DNA of 64,000 nucleotides from Apoda limacodes (GCA_946406115.1 OX291542.1:3496959-3560958), one strand, 5' to 3'. Counted from the first letter of the stretch, positions 47,025 through 60,900 are shown. The notes: generated by a model not told the origin, from the sequence alone. Numbers and translations are program-made.

Positions 47025-47312
47025 TAAAGTTTAGAATTATATTGTTGAAATATTTTCATTCATGCCGTCTTTCCAGTTCTGAAATGAAATAATTTCATTC
47101 ATTACGGCACTATGCAAAATAAATAACAACGTTTGTTACATTTTATAAATAGTTTTGCACAAGACAAACATCGTGTTACAATCAATTGTGATTCAATTGT
47201 TAAATATTAACTTTTTCACTTTCTTTATACGCACTTTAGGTTAGGTTTGCATGACATACAATTGGTAATTGTCAAGCATGTGGTGTAAACGTACTTTAGT
47301 TTATCAGCTTTA
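47025..47312 (+). repeat. Dispersed block shared with 30,740-31,085
   Basis: The word order matches the copy described at 30,740. Homology ends at 'actttagtttatcagctt' in both. Confidence 0.65.
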
Positions 47313-47689
47313 CACTAGCGACCAAACACCCAAGGTCAAAAGATCAGAAAAGCTTGTTGCATTGTACTACATTTAACCCAATAACGGTCCGCGCGTACGT
47401 TTTAAGTGTTCGTTTTACTTAATTTGATTTAAATCAATTTCTAATTAAATATTGATAGATTTTCTGAAAATAAAATAATTATGATGGTTTACCTCATTAT
47501 TTAAGTTAGTTTATAGTAGTTTGGTCCAACTTAGTTTCTAACCCCCCCAAAAACCCGTATATTGTTGACGATACTCCTGTTACACGTGTCACCGGCATTA
47601 ACGATCTAGGTCTTACTCTCAATCACTACGGTTATGTTTTGATCTACATATCACTCACAGCACAACCTTAAGTAAAAACCTTTGAATCA

Positions 47690-47890
47690 AACTTCAGAAC
47701 CTAAATGGACATACACTGTGCGGTTTCAGAGCCGCTTTCTCCCGCGATCGCTTAGATTGTCGAATGAGCTCCCAGGTGAGGTTTTTTTAAGTACCGTACT
47801 TTTTCGTTCTTTTAAAAAAGACCACTCTATTTTATTATGGCTTACTAGCATTTTCCTGCGAATTTGTCGCTTGGACTTTTGAAAGAAGAA
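47690..47890 (+). mobile_element. Jockey-like LINE tail fragment
   Basis: 'cttcagaacctaaatggacatacactgtg.ggtttcagag' and 'ctcccgcgatcgcttagattgtcgaatgagctcc' match 12,848-12,930. Confidence 0.6.
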
Positions 47891-48445
47891 GGCTTTTAAC
47901 TATTTATTTAACTTTTAACCATTTATGTAGTATATATAGGTTCGGCACGATATGATGATTCACATCACATACTAGACGCAATTATCTGGTTTTCAAACCC
48001 GGACTTAACATATGCTCTTAGTATATGAACTCCAACGTAAGAAACATTTGTACAAAAACATATGAAAACTTAGTTCCTTAACTTCTTTACTTGTCGTATT
48101 TTACGCTATTGGTTATGGGTAATTTACGTTTTTAGAATATCAGTCCTAAAAATATATATAGTTGTAAATGAGGTTAACTGTTATATTCTTAAATAAAGGT
48201 ATCTTGAAACTTTAATAAATTTACTTTCATACGTTTTCAGTGTCTTAAGTTTAAGTTTGGCAAGAAAATAAAATAGATAGGTATAAGAAAAAAATATGAA
48301 GATTTAGTTGTGTTAAAATTATAATTGTTTAAATTGTATATGTATGATGCAGAACATAATATTGCACTTTTCATGTATCTTGTCTGTTGACTTTGATGCT
48401 ATTGAGATAAAACATTTTCGCATTTATGCACTCATACAGCAGTAA

Positions 48446-50393
48446 TCAATACCATCCCTTGGCGTTACCTAAAATAAACAAAGCATTAAAAGACATTTTG
48501 ATAAAAATGAATGATAGCTGCAGAACTCTAACAAATATATCTATTAAAGTGATTTCTTCTATCCAAAGTTTTACCTAGTAGAGATCGTACTCTAACGATA
48601 AGGTCGCCTACTCGTACAGTTTTTATGAACTTACTCGTTTGCTTTTTGTAATTTACGATATATGATAAAGAGTATTTTAAAGTGAATATGTCAATCCATT
48701 CCCACCTCAAGTAAGTGACCAATGGAATCAATGAACGCAGATAAAAGCACAAGTCTGTATAGGCTGGTAAATGGCTCTGCCTGACAATTATTTTCACAAG
48801 TCCTCAGAAAAACAAGATATTGTTATAAAAAATGTACGTTAATTTAGGCTTTGTATTGTATAAAAAAGATTGTGTACTCTATAGTCTGAGTGATGAGCAT
48901 GATTGCTAATCGTAATTTTGTTTAAAATTCTACATAATAATTCTAACTATACCACCAACATAATGTTAAATAATTTAATTGGCTGTTACTAGTAAACTCA
49001 AATATTACCTGATTCATTGTCGTTATTCACGTTGTTATTGTTATGAACATTGTTCTTGTTATTGGCAACGTTATGGTTGACGGCGGCGTTGTAGTTGTCG
49101 TTGTCATTGCCATTTTCATTATCATTATCATTTTTGTCAGTATTGAGGTTTTTGTTACCGTTTTGATTTCCGTTATCATTTCCGTTCTCATTTCCGTCTC
49201 TATTTTTGTTTCTGTTTCCGTTTCCATTACCATTTCCGTTGCCGTTACCGTTGTCATTACTACCGTGGTTGTGGTTTACGCCCCTGTTTCCATGTCGGCT
49301 ACCTATGGAAAACAATAAAATTATTTACTACGAGTACTATAAAATAAGTGTAATAAACTATACACTATATATATCATGTAGGTTAAGAAATAAAAAGGTG
49401 ACTTCGATAAAACGGATTTGAATACTTTTTACATTCCACTAATATTTTAAAAATTAAAAACCATATTGTACCTAGTCTTAAATTTATGGTAAGAGTAGCT
49501 AGAATGACATATAATTGAAATAAATAAATAGCAATAAATAGACATATGATTTGTGAATAATCCTTCTGATTCTTGCTTAAAATCTAATAAATTGATAGAA
49601 TATATATGAGAGCAACCATCAAAGAGTACTACTTCAAGAAAACTGAAAGAAAATGCTAATGCAAGTGCATTGCAAAGACGCAATGAGTTAGTTAAAACAG
49701 ATTTATAAGTTATCGATGTTTTGCTATATCTGTAAAGCTTCCACTCTACTGATATTTCGATTTCCCTCTTTTAAACTAATATTAAATTTTGCTTATAATA
49801 AACTGTCCTGACTGACTGACAGGATTAACATTCTAGTTATTGGGTTCAATTTTCACCAAAATCTTTCTAAAATCATCTTTGAACCTAAAATAGTTATATT
49901 TTATGTAGAAAAATATACTGAAAACAAAACCAGATAGTTTTCGAAATATTTTTTAAATACTTTTATAATTTTAAAACCGCTTATTAAGTGTGAATTAATA
50001 TTTTCAAAAATATTCAATAAAAAATTTGTCAGCGTTAACTTAACATTAATAATAAGAAAAAGTCGATGATAAAAACTAACCTGACCATCCTTGTGAAGCA
50101 GCGCTATTAAGAAGACAAGCGACCTGAAAAAAATCCAACATTATTTAGATTTTGAAACAGACTTTGCTCTTGATGTTATTAGATGGAGTTCAGGATGTGA
50201 AATTTTTTAAAATTAAAATATTTTTGGATTATCGACAACTTAAAATAGCCAAATTATAAGAGTTTTAAAAATAATTATTTAATTAAGACACTTAGTAACA
50301 TCGTATATAATCAATTCTTCAAAATAAAAGGTATTGAAATAAATTAAAGCTTCTTACCAATAAAGTGATAGCGACAATGGAAATAGTTTTCAT
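48446..50393 (-). CDS. NG5: secreted asparagine-alternating protein (4 exons)
   Basis: Function is unknown. The exons are 50,393-50,358 (MKTISIVAITLL, donor GTAAG), 50,123-50,081 (VACLLNSAASQGWS plus one base, donor GTTAGT), 49,302-49,009 (acceptor CCATAG, donor GTAATA) and 48,468-48,446 (GNAKGWY, stop). Phases agree, giving 131 residues. The signal peptide is about 22 residues, with a mature start at Q-G-W-S. The head is GSRHGNRGVNHNHGSND. The core of alternating N with G, then K/R/D/E/Q/L/T, is followed by NAAVNHN and the N/V-rich end. Core exon length equals NG4 (294 bp), and much of the wording (NGNQNGNKNLNTDKN) is shared with it, so NG4 and NG5 are the closest pair. The shared TATA block is at 50,456-50,505. 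Confidence 0.86.
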
Positions 50394-50455
50394 TTTTGTA
50401 GATTTTGTAGGTTTTTTAAAATAAATACTTCTAATGGTCCTGATAGTACCAAGAT

Positions 50456-50505
50456 AGTTAAGTTATGCCAGTAAGTTACAGATACTGACTATATATACGA
50501 AATGC
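50456..50505 (-). promoter_or_regulatory. Conserved promoter block and TATA box of NG5
   Basis: GTATATATAGTC at 50,498-50,487 on the minus strand, in the block shared with NG3 and NG4. Confidence 0.6.
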
Positions 50506-51162
50506 TACTTTTTGAATTCAAAATCAAAGCAGTTATCATGACACCTGATTAAACATAATCATTTATCTGTTTGAATGAGTATTGTCATTGAACCACTTAT
50601 TACTTTCAAGTTATTTTGTATAAGTTAGTAAAGTCACAATGACACAATCATTATTTGACGAAAGAATGTTGCTTAGTGAATCTGATTCATAACTAATTGA
50701 CGTCTACAACTCCATTTACTTAGATTTTAAGTATATCACTAAACGTTTCCATGACCAATGGTAACCTGTATGTACTGTAAATTAAAATCAATTTACAATT
50801 ATAAATAAGTATTGTAATTTTTTTTAATAACAAAACTACACCTAAAACTTTTAAGGATTGCTTAGATACCTAGTACAATTTATGACAAATCCTGCAAGTT
50901 TCATCGTTGGATTTCAAATAAATAAAGTAAGCCAAAAATTACATTTTTGGGAAGAATCCCGAAGCAGAAAGTTCATCTTTTCCCGCTCATTCGATTAAAC
51001 AGTGCGTCTGTATGACTAGCTTGTTATTATGAAAGCGTTTGAATAAGATTTTGTTTTCTCAAACCAGCAAAAGTATCTATATATAAACCTAAACCTATCT
51101 TATAAGTAGGTACAGTTTTAATAAAAATATAGTGTTTTCTTCATTATTACGTTTGAAGTAAG

Positions 51163-51207
51163 TCCAGCTGCCGATTTGGATTAATTAAATCCAAATCGGC
51201 CGCTGGA
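51163..51207. repeat. Hairpin palindrome at the edge of the NG5 unit
   Basis: 'tccagctgccgatttggatt' pairs with 'aatccaaatcggccgctgga' with one mismatch around an AT loop. The NG3 unit has only the right half ('ccaaatcagcagctgga', 26,706). Confidence 0.75.
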
Positions 51208-51269
51208 CAAATACCTGATACTGCTATTTTATTTTATTTTATATTCAATAATCCTATCCTACTTTTTAC

Positions 51270-51430
51270 TAATGTGAATTTGTGTAAGTTTATTTGTTTG
51301 TTTGTATAACGAAGCATTATAGTTATAGTTTGGCACAGAGAAAGTTGACGAGACTGAGAAGGACATAATAATATGACTTTCATACCGGAAAATTCAAAAG
51401 ATTCCGCGGGAATAACTAAAACCAGATTCC
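51270..51430 (+). repeat. Interspersed repeat related to 26,790-27,180
   Basis: 'tttggcacagagaaagttgacgagact' and 'ataccggaaaattc' match words in the earlier copy. Confidence 0.5.
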
Positions 51431-51754
51431 ACTTCTTCAGTATAATCAGGGACTTGCCGTAGTAATCCCGCGCTGATAACCAAATTTAGGGCGGGCGGAA
51501 CCGCTGGAAAAGCTACTTTGCTATAATTAACTGTTTGCTAAAATTCCACAAATAAATTTGGTTTAAAAGTTTGGTTACATAGATACGCATTAGATGTTAG
51601 CAGAATTAAATCCTGAATACCTGAATAAAAGTAAAAAAAACCGGAACCTTAAATGATTACTTTGTTGACTGTCTGTCTGCTTGTCTCTTTGTTTGTCAAA
51701 ACCCCTATTACCAGGAACGTGTGGGCGGTATTACGTAACAAAAACGTTTTAACA

Positions 51755-52370
51755 AAAAAATCAACCGGCGTCAAAAAGATGCACTAAAAATAATTACTTA
51801 TTTTCAAAAATATGATCTAAATTTCAGTTCAAAGTTGGTGTCATGAAAGTGAAGTGTGTTATAAACTGTTAGGTACGTAGATTTATTAGTATTTTCTTAC
51901 TTATATAGTTTACTTTTGAGTGACAAATTGCTTTTTTATCGTACACTAAAAACATCGATACTCTAAATAAAATTTTATACAATCATCAACATAAAAGGCG
52001 TTTCACCAGTTCTAAATTAACACTAACTATTTTAAAGAACACTATATTAAAAAATCTATCTATATCTGACGGAGTTATGCTGGAATATACATAAAAAAAT
52101 ACAAACATCCGAATTGAGAACCTCATCTTTTTTGAAGTCGGTTAAATATTAAGCTTCTAAAACAGTGCAATTTGAAAAAGGCGGGTATTTGCATATTTTG
52201 ACACTTGCAGATAAATTATTGAAATACGAAATGACAATGCAATTCCTAAACATTTAGCTGGATACAAGTTCGCATGGAAACCACTGTGCGCAAGTTAGAC
52301 TGCATTTGTCCTGTTTTTAACTGACTTCAAAAAAGGAGGAGATTCTCAATTCTGATTTTATATATTTTTT
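51755..52370. repeat. TTTTTGAAGTCGGTT-end repeats
   Basis: 'aaccggcgtcaaaaagatgcac' (51,763), 'cttttttgaagtcggtta' (52,128) and 'aactgacttcaaaaaaggaggagattctcaattc' (52,319) are the inverted ends of the family also found at 11,770-12,575. Confidence 0.6.
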
Positions 52371-55155
52371 TTATGTATTATCGGACATAACTTCCTCATA
52401 TATAGACAGATTTGCAAAATTCATTATTAAGTTTACAACATGGAGACCACAAAATTTGCTTCTTACTATTCTCAGATAATAATTATATGTTACACTGAAT
52501 TCCGAGGTTCATTATTTTTGCTTCTGCTGCCTGCAGGCATTCTAGATACCTCGGTTTTTTTCTATATTCAACACATACACATAGGCAAATACTCCACCGT
52601 AGAAAAAATTGGAGTAAGAACGAACGCGTTAAGACAACGAAACATCTTTAGTAGGTGCATTTTCAACACTTTCCACTTGCACAATTCAAATTAAATGTAG
52701 TGAATAAACCGATAGACTGAGTACCTACGTACTGACTGAGTATAACGCAAAACATGGAATAACACAATTTTTAAAAGCATCTTCCATCCTAAAGCGTTAT
52801 TTATAAACATCTGGCGGCTGGATGGCATCACGAAGGAGTCGAAGGACGAAATAATAAATCTTTGAAAGTTCATTGCAAAAGAATAGAGATTGTAAAAAGA
52901 GTATATATGTTTTTGCAGGGATTTCTTATTTAGGCGGTTTATAACAAGATGCACATTTATTATTGTTATGTTGTCACTTCTGTGGAATAGTTAACTTTCT
53001 GCTTCTGCAAGACAATTGACGAGTTATCTAATAATAAAATTGACCCATCTTTAGTTATTTATTTAACCTTGAATCTTCCGCATGTCGGCTCTACAAACTA
53101 AGTAGGATAATTTAATGGTCGACAGTAAAAGTTGGACCGAGTTTACCTAACAGATCGTTGTTTGGGCGGGGCAAGCAATTTTGGTTGCCTTACAGGAAGA
53201 AAAAGGCAAACGACAAATTAATATAAATACACTAACTAAATAAATTGAAGGCGAGGATAATGATGATAGGCCGCTAAAAAATTGTTGGTTTATTGTAATT
53301 TGGCAAATAGTTTGACAAATAGTTTGGCAAATAGTTTGGCAAATAGTTTGGCTCGCTGAAGAACAAACTGAGGCTAGATAAAGTATGTTTTGTGTTTTGT
53401 CAATTGAGAACCAAAGGTGATCATTGGGTCTATATTATTATGTTTTGTTAGTCAAGGAATCAGATGTTCAATGGAAAATAAGCAATCATAAGTAAATTAA
53501 ATTACCTAACATATTTTACTCGAGTATAGAATGCATTAGACGGGTATCTTCATTGTATTTCTACTAATTTAAAAGTAAAGATAGTAATTACTGATGGAAT
53601 AGCTGTAAAGTAATTTCAGATACATTTCGATGTAGGAATAAGACTTTCATCTACTTTTAATAAATAAAGGAAAGGAATTCTTATTATATACTATGGGACA
53701 AAGTCATAGTTCTGTCTGTCCGTCCGAACTAACATAGAAGTAGACTAGCTACAATAAAAAGGGTCGCAAATGGCCTTCTATAGAAATAAGAGTTACTCGT
53801 ACATAAAATATCAATCCGGACCCAAGGCACCCCTGGACGACGCCCCTTGTGGTGCTACGGGAACTAGAATTTGGACCCGTGGCACCCCCAGGTCATTTAG
53901 TGCAGTGTTTTTGAATGTAGGGTATAAGTTGAAGCTGTAAAATAAAAAATTTCTAAAAGTGACAGTCGACTTACTTAATTTTTCTTGTTTTAAAAAATGA
54001 TAATCAAGTCAATCAAGTTAAAGTGTGTCGAAGCATTTTAATATTAATAAATTATATTTTACAAATTTTGTGAGATAGGTACCTACATACTTAAAACATT
54101 CTATTTAAATCAATATATTTCATTAGCAATACCTACCTACATAATATTCAAAACACCAGTCGATGTCATTTAGTTTTGGGTTAGAATCGCAAATGATTAT
54201 AACTATTTTCTAAGGTATTAAATGAACACGATGAATAATGATAAATCTCATAATGATTTTCCCTTAAAATTCATCAAAAGGGATAGTGCTCTTTTAAGTT
54301 TTATCGGCCAAACGCTTGATTCCTTTGTCAAGACATCAAAATAAAGGTATCGGGAATTTAAGTTGATGATTAGATTAGAAAAAAAGGGTAAAGACTGCGA
54401 TGTTTTAGAATTTATTTTTGTACAACTGCTGATACCGATGCGATTTAAGGTTTAAAGGTAAGTAAATCTAGGTATAGGTCAGAATTTTGTACTAAATATT
54501 TAATTGCGTAGATAAATATTTGGGAAGACTGAAGAAGAGGTATAAATTATACGCGACTAAGGGTTTTTGCAGTTGTATGCAGAAACCTTTGCACGACTAT
54601 AGGTGTTGGGTTGAGAAGCTTAGTATTTAGGAACCTAAGTTACTACTTAGGTTATTCAGGTATCTAATTAGTTAACATGATAAACTTATGGCCATACCAT
54701 AAAATATTGGACAGATTAATAATAAGGAATAGCTTATTATTTGATATCAATTAAGTAAGTAGGGGCTTATTGTGTCGGTCTGTTTCAAAATACAATTAAA
54801 AAAAACCTACCGAATTAAACAATCGGTACCTATAAATACGATTGTGTTTTAATAGTGGAAAACCGAATATGAATGTAAATTTGTCGGAAGGTGCCTCAAA
54901 AGGCCTAGCGCGACGGCATCATTGTATCATCCCGTAACGGCTTAGCTTGGCTTAGCTTTGGAGATAAGAAACCGAGTACATAATACATGTATATGTATCG
55001 TACCTTTAACATTTCACCTCATTAAATCGGATAATCAAAATTGTAATTAAAGGCTGTTCTGATGGATTAGAAAAAAAAGTAGTATATTTCTCATAGTAAA
55101 CTAATTTCCCTAGAAGCAAGGAGATCAGATAAGATTAAATTAGATTGTAACCTAA
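52371..55155. other. AT-rich intergenic DNA, no gene seen
   Basis: There is a short tandem array of 'tttggcaaatag' (12 bp, about five units) at 53,290-53,350. Frames at 52,440-52,694 and 52,691-52,954 have no family features. Nothing else is recognised. Confidence 0.5.
53288..53352 (+). repeat. 12-bp tandem repeat
   Basis: About five units of 'tttggcaaatag', one with 'gac' for 'ggc'. Confidence 0.8.
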
Positions 55156-55159
55156 AACC

Positions 55160-55450
55160 AGAGATTTTGGCAGTATTGTATCCGAATGGTGGCCGAGGGG
55201 TTTTCTTAATTTCTCAAGTACACTGATTTATTTATTCACACCACTGGCTTTTCGGTGAAGTAAAACATCGTGAGGAAACCTGCATACGTCAAGAAAAAAA
55301 AAATTACGTATGTAAAGTCCACAATTCGTAGTGGGCCCGCGTTTTGACCTATGGCCCAATCACCCTCGCTTATGACGGTAGGCCGTGCCCCAGCAGTGGG
55401 GACGTATGAAGGCTGGCAAGCAATCCGAATACGACTCTGAGGCGAGATGG
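55160..55450 (+). repeat. tRNA-related lepidopteran SINE
   Basis: 'cgaatggtggccgaggggtttt' (A-box-like), 'gtgaggaaacctgcatacg', 'cccgcgttttgacctatggcc' and 'ccgtgccccagcagtggggacgtatgaaggctgg' are landmarks of a common lepidopteran SINE type. Confidence 0.65.
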
Positions 55451-55584
55451 ACCGATTCTTTCTTTATGGGGGTCACTTAATGCTCGTAACCCATGGGGAT
55501 TTATTTATGTATTAGCTATCAGTTGTAAGCTGGAAACATCTGTCCGTCTTGATTGGCCAATCAAGTTTTTAATGTTCATTTTTT

Positions 55585-55750
55585 TTTGTTATACCACTAA
55601 GATGGCAAATAAGCACACGGTCCGCCTAATGGTAAGTGGTCACCGTGGCCTATGGACGCTTGTAACACCAGGGGTATCACTCGCGCGTTGCCGACTCTTC
55701 AAAAATTCAATTACTTCTTTCTTGAAGAACCCCATACTGTACTCATTTCT
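55585..55750 (-). mobile_element. Jockey-like LINE tail fragment
   Basis: 'ataccactaagatggcaaataagcacacggtccgcctaatgg' through 'gcgcgttgccgac' to 'cttgaagaaccccatactgta' is the reversed 3' tail also seen at 12,960-13,110. Confidence 0.6.
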
Positions 55751-55759
55751 TTTAAGGTA

Positions 55760-57850
55760 CCTTTTTATTTATTATGAGGAGGAAAATCGATTCTTACACC
55801 TTCAGTCCTGCTCTGATTCTTATAGTAGGAACACTCTCAGTCAATACAATATCGTTAAAGAAGAGATATCTATGTACTCTGCGGGGTGGTTTATTTTATA
55901 TAATTTAACTCATAGTCAGATGCTGTTTGTTATAGTGAAATAATAATATATAAGTCTATTGAACCAATTACTTTCTATAGTATAACCCCTTTTGTAAGTC
56001 CTAAATATATAAGCCTGAAAGCGTTTCTTACGAGAACTGAATAAATAATTGAGCTGATAGGTAGATGCTCCTTTTATCAACTCATATCCGTGAAAATAGG
56101 GAAGTAAAAAAAAACCAGTTATTAAACGAAAAACTACTTTACTTTATACTATACAAATCAAAAGAAAAAAAATTACTATCGAGACTTTGATTATTTTTTT
56201 AACTAACTGTTTTGGGCAGTTGATTAACATCGGATTTTCCTGGCCCAAAACCCTAAAAAGGAGGAGAAACTCCAACTTTCAAACAATCTCCTTTTCGCCG
56301 GTTAAATCGTATTACAGACAAACAGATAAATACACAGTAGAATACACACATATCACACAAATTCAAGGTTTCAGCGATCAGCTGGAATCTCGTCAGCCCA
56401 AGGAAATTACATGATTATTATTTACCTAAATTCTAGGTATCACAGTGAATTATTCACCGGTGAAAACTGTCAAGTTAATTTATTACGGTTACAAATAATT
56501 TGTAGATTCGCTGAAACAACAACAATAATGTTAAAGTAAGATATAGAATAGGTACTTATCTCGTTTATCAGCTTTTGTAGAACACCACACTTATCTCATT
56601 ATTACAAATATTATTTGATTTTCTATAAATTATAAGAATAGAAACAACTTCGTTAAGTTTATAATAAATACAATTTCTTAAAAATCGAAATTTATTCCAG
56701 GGCACGGGTGTCTCCCATCAACTCTTAAGATTGAATGCCACGATTTTGGACGCAGTCCCGAAAACAAGGAACTTCTGCATTCCACTATTTTTTTATCCCG
56801 TTCCGGTCCCAGGTCCCTTTTGGGTCCCTTAGGCTAGGCGAAGTATTGAGGTAGTCCCTCAAAATCAGTAACTCCCATCTTTTATTTTATTTGTGCAAAA
56901 ATATGCTGTGTTACTGTAATATAAATATTAATGGTGTGGTAAGTAAAAGTGTGGTAATAAAAATAGCCAGGAGGCGTTTAACCATTGCTACAATCTCATC
57001 TTAATTCCAAAAGGAATAGGTCGACAATAGCGCGCTTGTTTGTAGTGTAATATTACTATTATATTATTATATTTCTTTTCATTGTTTCCTACGAAATTTA
57101 CGAGGCAATTCTAAATTTTGTCATTTTAAGAATATTTATTACTGTTTGAGTTACTGCTTTTTCCTCAAGCTTTTGTTTAGATAATTTGTCTTAGCAGATG
57201 AATGCTACTATTATAATCCTTTACCTGGGAGGACCAAGACGCGTAATGAGTTCAATGTCGCCAGAGGGCAACATTATTTAAATTGTGATACAACAAAGGC
57301 ATTCTAAAAAAAAATAAAGACTATTTTAGTCTTGTAAAGCAAAATATGGTCCTGTTCACAAAACTAGGTATAATAGTTATATTATGCAAAGAAAAAATAT
57401 TTCAAACTAATATATAAGCAGAACAGTACGATGTTTAATCTGAAAAAACTTGTGTGATATTTGTGAATGTATGTAAACTATTTATGTAATAAAATAGGTG
57501 CTTATTTTAAAGAATCATACAAAGAAATGGTAAGCTAGAGAAACTTAGATAATGAAATCAAGCGAAATTATAATATAGTGTAGACATATAAAAAATAATA
57601 AGGTAAATTCGCTCAACGTCCATACTACAAATATTTAAACACGTAATATTGAAATACGCGTCATAAAATATTGAAATATATGTCTTAACGAAACAAGGAA
57701 AGTCACACATGTATATTTTATTTTTATTTTTAGAATAGGTATGTCAATAATAATATGTAGTAACTAGAATTTACTTACTTTAATGTTTGGTCATAATTTC
57801 AACACTCTGTAATAGTTACTGAAATAAGTCTTTATTTTAATCTTTCAGCA
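55760..57850. other. AT-rich intergenic DNA, no gene seen
   Basis: A GC-richer stretch with 'cccgttccggtcccaggtccc' lies at 56,700-56,900 and is unassigned. No reading frame of note is seen. Confidence 0.45.
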
Positions 57851-57863
57851 AACAAAAACTTAG

Positions 57864-57897
57864 TATTTAAATACAGTTTTATTCTTGTCTAATCAGT
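57864..57897 (+). promoter_or_regulatory. Core promoter of NG6: TATA-like box and TCAGT initiator
   Basis: TATTTAAA at 57,864-57,871 is followed by TCAGT at 57,893-57,897, about 30 bases on, the expected arthropod TATA-to-initiator spacing. This puts the transcription start about 60 bases before the NG6 start codon. Confidence 0.6.
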
Positions 57898-57955
57898 ATC
57901 AGTTATTTTTGCACCCTTCTGACACATAATTATAATATTAAAAATTACTGTCACA

Positions 57956-60900
57956 ATGAGAATCACCATTTTGGTTTGCTTTTTACTTTGTGTAAGTAAC
58001 GTAAGCGATCAAAAATCGCATCTTTTTACTGATTGTTCAATATTTTGAAAATAATTCATTATAACAATTGTTTTGAAGATATATATTCGCAGTTCATATC
58101 ACAATAGGTATCGCACAGAATTCTGTTAGCGATGTGGGATTTCTACAGCAACTACTCCTTGATTATATTGTCTTTCTTAGTTCTACTACCTTAAATAGCT
58201 ATAGCTATAGTTTGTCCATGTGGAACTCAGCGAGATTTAGTTTTTCCGGATAGAAAGTAGCCTATGACCTTCTTGAACTATGAATGTGCCGAATTTCAGC
58301 TCAATTACGTGCTCCGTTGTGAAATGAAGTAAGGACAAAAGAAAAATTTCACTTTCGACTTTATAATATTAATATAACTTTTACCAGTGGTTTATTAATA
58401 AAAATAAATACACGAATTTCCTTTTAGTAGGTTTGTGTTCCATGACTTTATATGTGTTTGTTATTAATGAGAACGTATGTGTTAGGAGTTGCCTTTTAGT
58501 AGGTTTGTGTTCCATAACTTTATATACCACTAAATTGATTGAGCGAACCGTGTTTTTGTTTTTATAAAATAGACTATTCCACCAAGTTTAGAATTTGGTA
58601 TTCCTATGTAAATAAAACTTTTTAAATTATCAAAAAATACCAAAAAGTGATCGAGATATAGACAATCAAAGTTTTTGGTAAAATGCCTGCCTGCCTGTGT
58701 AAGCATTTTGCATAGAGTTTAGGCTGGCAGTGTGCATATTGAATACATTATTTCCATTTCCATTAATGTATTAATCCAATATTGTAAGTTTAAGGTATTT
58801 AATGTAACAAGTAAAGAATATTTATTTTGTAATATAGCTATTTATGCTACTGTTATGCAATGAAGATAATTTTTACATGGCGCGGGCACAAACATACCAA
58901 TGAATTTTGTGCAGTTGCGTACAAGATCTTATCTACAACTGATAAAATATAGGAAAATAAGCATAATAATAAGAAAATAATGATTCTTGCCACTTATAAA
59001 AATCATCTAGGTTTTTTAAATACCTGAATTTTACGGGAAGCAGATTATTACTTGCTATAATAGTTATAATAATAATAATTTTGGGCATATCAAACAGCAC
59101 CATCTGGTTCCAAACTAAGCTTGCATTATGAAAACCAGACAACGGATACAAATACTTAAATACTTTTTTTTTGTAAATACATACATATCATAAATAAATA
59201 CATCCAGCCTCAAGACAAACATAAATGTTTATCACATAAATGTTTGTCCAGTCCAGGAATCGAACCCAAACCCTCTGCACAGCAGACGGTCACACTACCA
59301 ACTAGGCTTCGAGGGAGTTCTTTGAAATGTTTGATGGTGTATATTCCATTCTATGTTATTATCTGATTTATTAATTTTAATAATGAAACGAAAACAACAC
59401 ATTTTGCTTGAATGTGTATGTATTTTTGTTTTTGTTTGCCGCCTTTTGTCGCGCACTGAACTACCGACTGTAGGTATTTCAACGAAGGCCTAAGCAAGTA
59501 GGTAACAAAAAGGTCTTGCCAATATAGATGTAATCAATTTCATTTCAATCATCATCAGTAAGTACACTTTTGTGTAATATAATCCGATTACTTACCCCAG
59601 GAGACCAGGAATTTATCTTTTGAAGATTAACCCGACAAAAAGAAGGTATAGCGTAGAAAATCTAAGTACCTATTTGGTAGTATCTTAATAAATACTCACG
59701 TCGAAATGGTCTTTAAAGCTATATGCTCTTGTTTTTGTAGAGAGCTCATTCCTTCTCATGACTCGAACCCATTTTTTTCTGACATTTACGTCAGGCACCA
59801 TTATAAATGTTTTTTCCGGTGTATATAAAGTTGTTGACTTGCATTTTATATTTATTATATGACTTCTGCTCAGACAGAGACATATTAATTACTTTTTGTT
59901 CTGTAGATAAGTGCGCGCACCGATAGCAGTTTGCACTGTAACTACGCGGTCTCAAGTTCAGTGACGTCATTTTACTTCGCGTAGTGCTAGTGTTTTTGCT
60001 CACGCACTAAAAAAGCGAAAGTTTCATAATCATCACCATCAATATCATATCAGCTCATATTGGTCCACTTCTGGACATAAGCTTCCTATATTGCGCGCCA
60101 TTTCTCCCGGTCCTCTGCCTTCCGCATCCAGCCACCACCAACCACATTTTAAGATCGTCGGTCCACCAGGCCGGAGGGGGTCCCACGCTTCGTCTTTTCA
60201 CACGCGGTCTTTACTCTAGGACACGTCTGCTCCATCGGCCATCGGTCCTCCGACAGACTTGGCCAGCCCACTGCCACTTCAGCTTGCTAATTCTGCGAGC
60301 TATGTCCGTAACTTTGGCTCTATTCCGAGCGTCATCATTTTGGATTCGATCCTTTAGGGATATTTCGAGCATAGCTCGCTCGATTGTAAGCTGTGCGACC
60401 TTGAACTTGTGGACCAGCCCTGCTGTAAGTGTCCACGTTTCGGCGGCGTAAGTCATGACTGGAAAGACGCACTGGTAAAAGACTTTCGTCTTCAGACTTT
60501 GAGGTATAGGCGACGTAAAGATTTGATGAGGTTCACCAAATGCTGCCCACCCTAGCTGGAACCTCCTATAGCTTATAGGCTCAAAATCAATTCCAGCCCA
60601 GTTCTTTTCTAGGTGTGCGATGTTTTCGCCGTTTATAGTTTTGCCCCGCCCAGCCCAGTACAAGGTTTTGAAGACATTTTCTAGCGTGTTGGTGAACAGT
60701 TTAAGGGATGTGAAGTCCCCTGTTTTACACCTGAACGCCGCTGGATGGCACTTGTCCTACAGTACTGGAACTGGACGGTCATCGTAGCAGCATTGTAAAG
60801 ACATCGCAGCACCTCAATTTATCTCCAGATTATAGGACATCGCTGCAGGAAATAGCACGTCCTAAGTTTTTAAGGGGTCAAAGGCTTTCTGGAAGTCCAC

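Larger units (their letters stand above)
48195..51215. repeat. Segmental duplication unit carrying NG5
   Basis: This is the third unit of the NG3/NG4/NG5 set and keeps the site empty of the MITE found beside NG3. It ends at a hairpin at 51,163-51,207. Confidence 0.82.

Noticed and set aside
52440..52954. Small genes at 52,440-52,694 and 52,691-52,954
   Set aside because: There is no domain, signal or splice context, and the composition is like surrounding AT-rich DNA.
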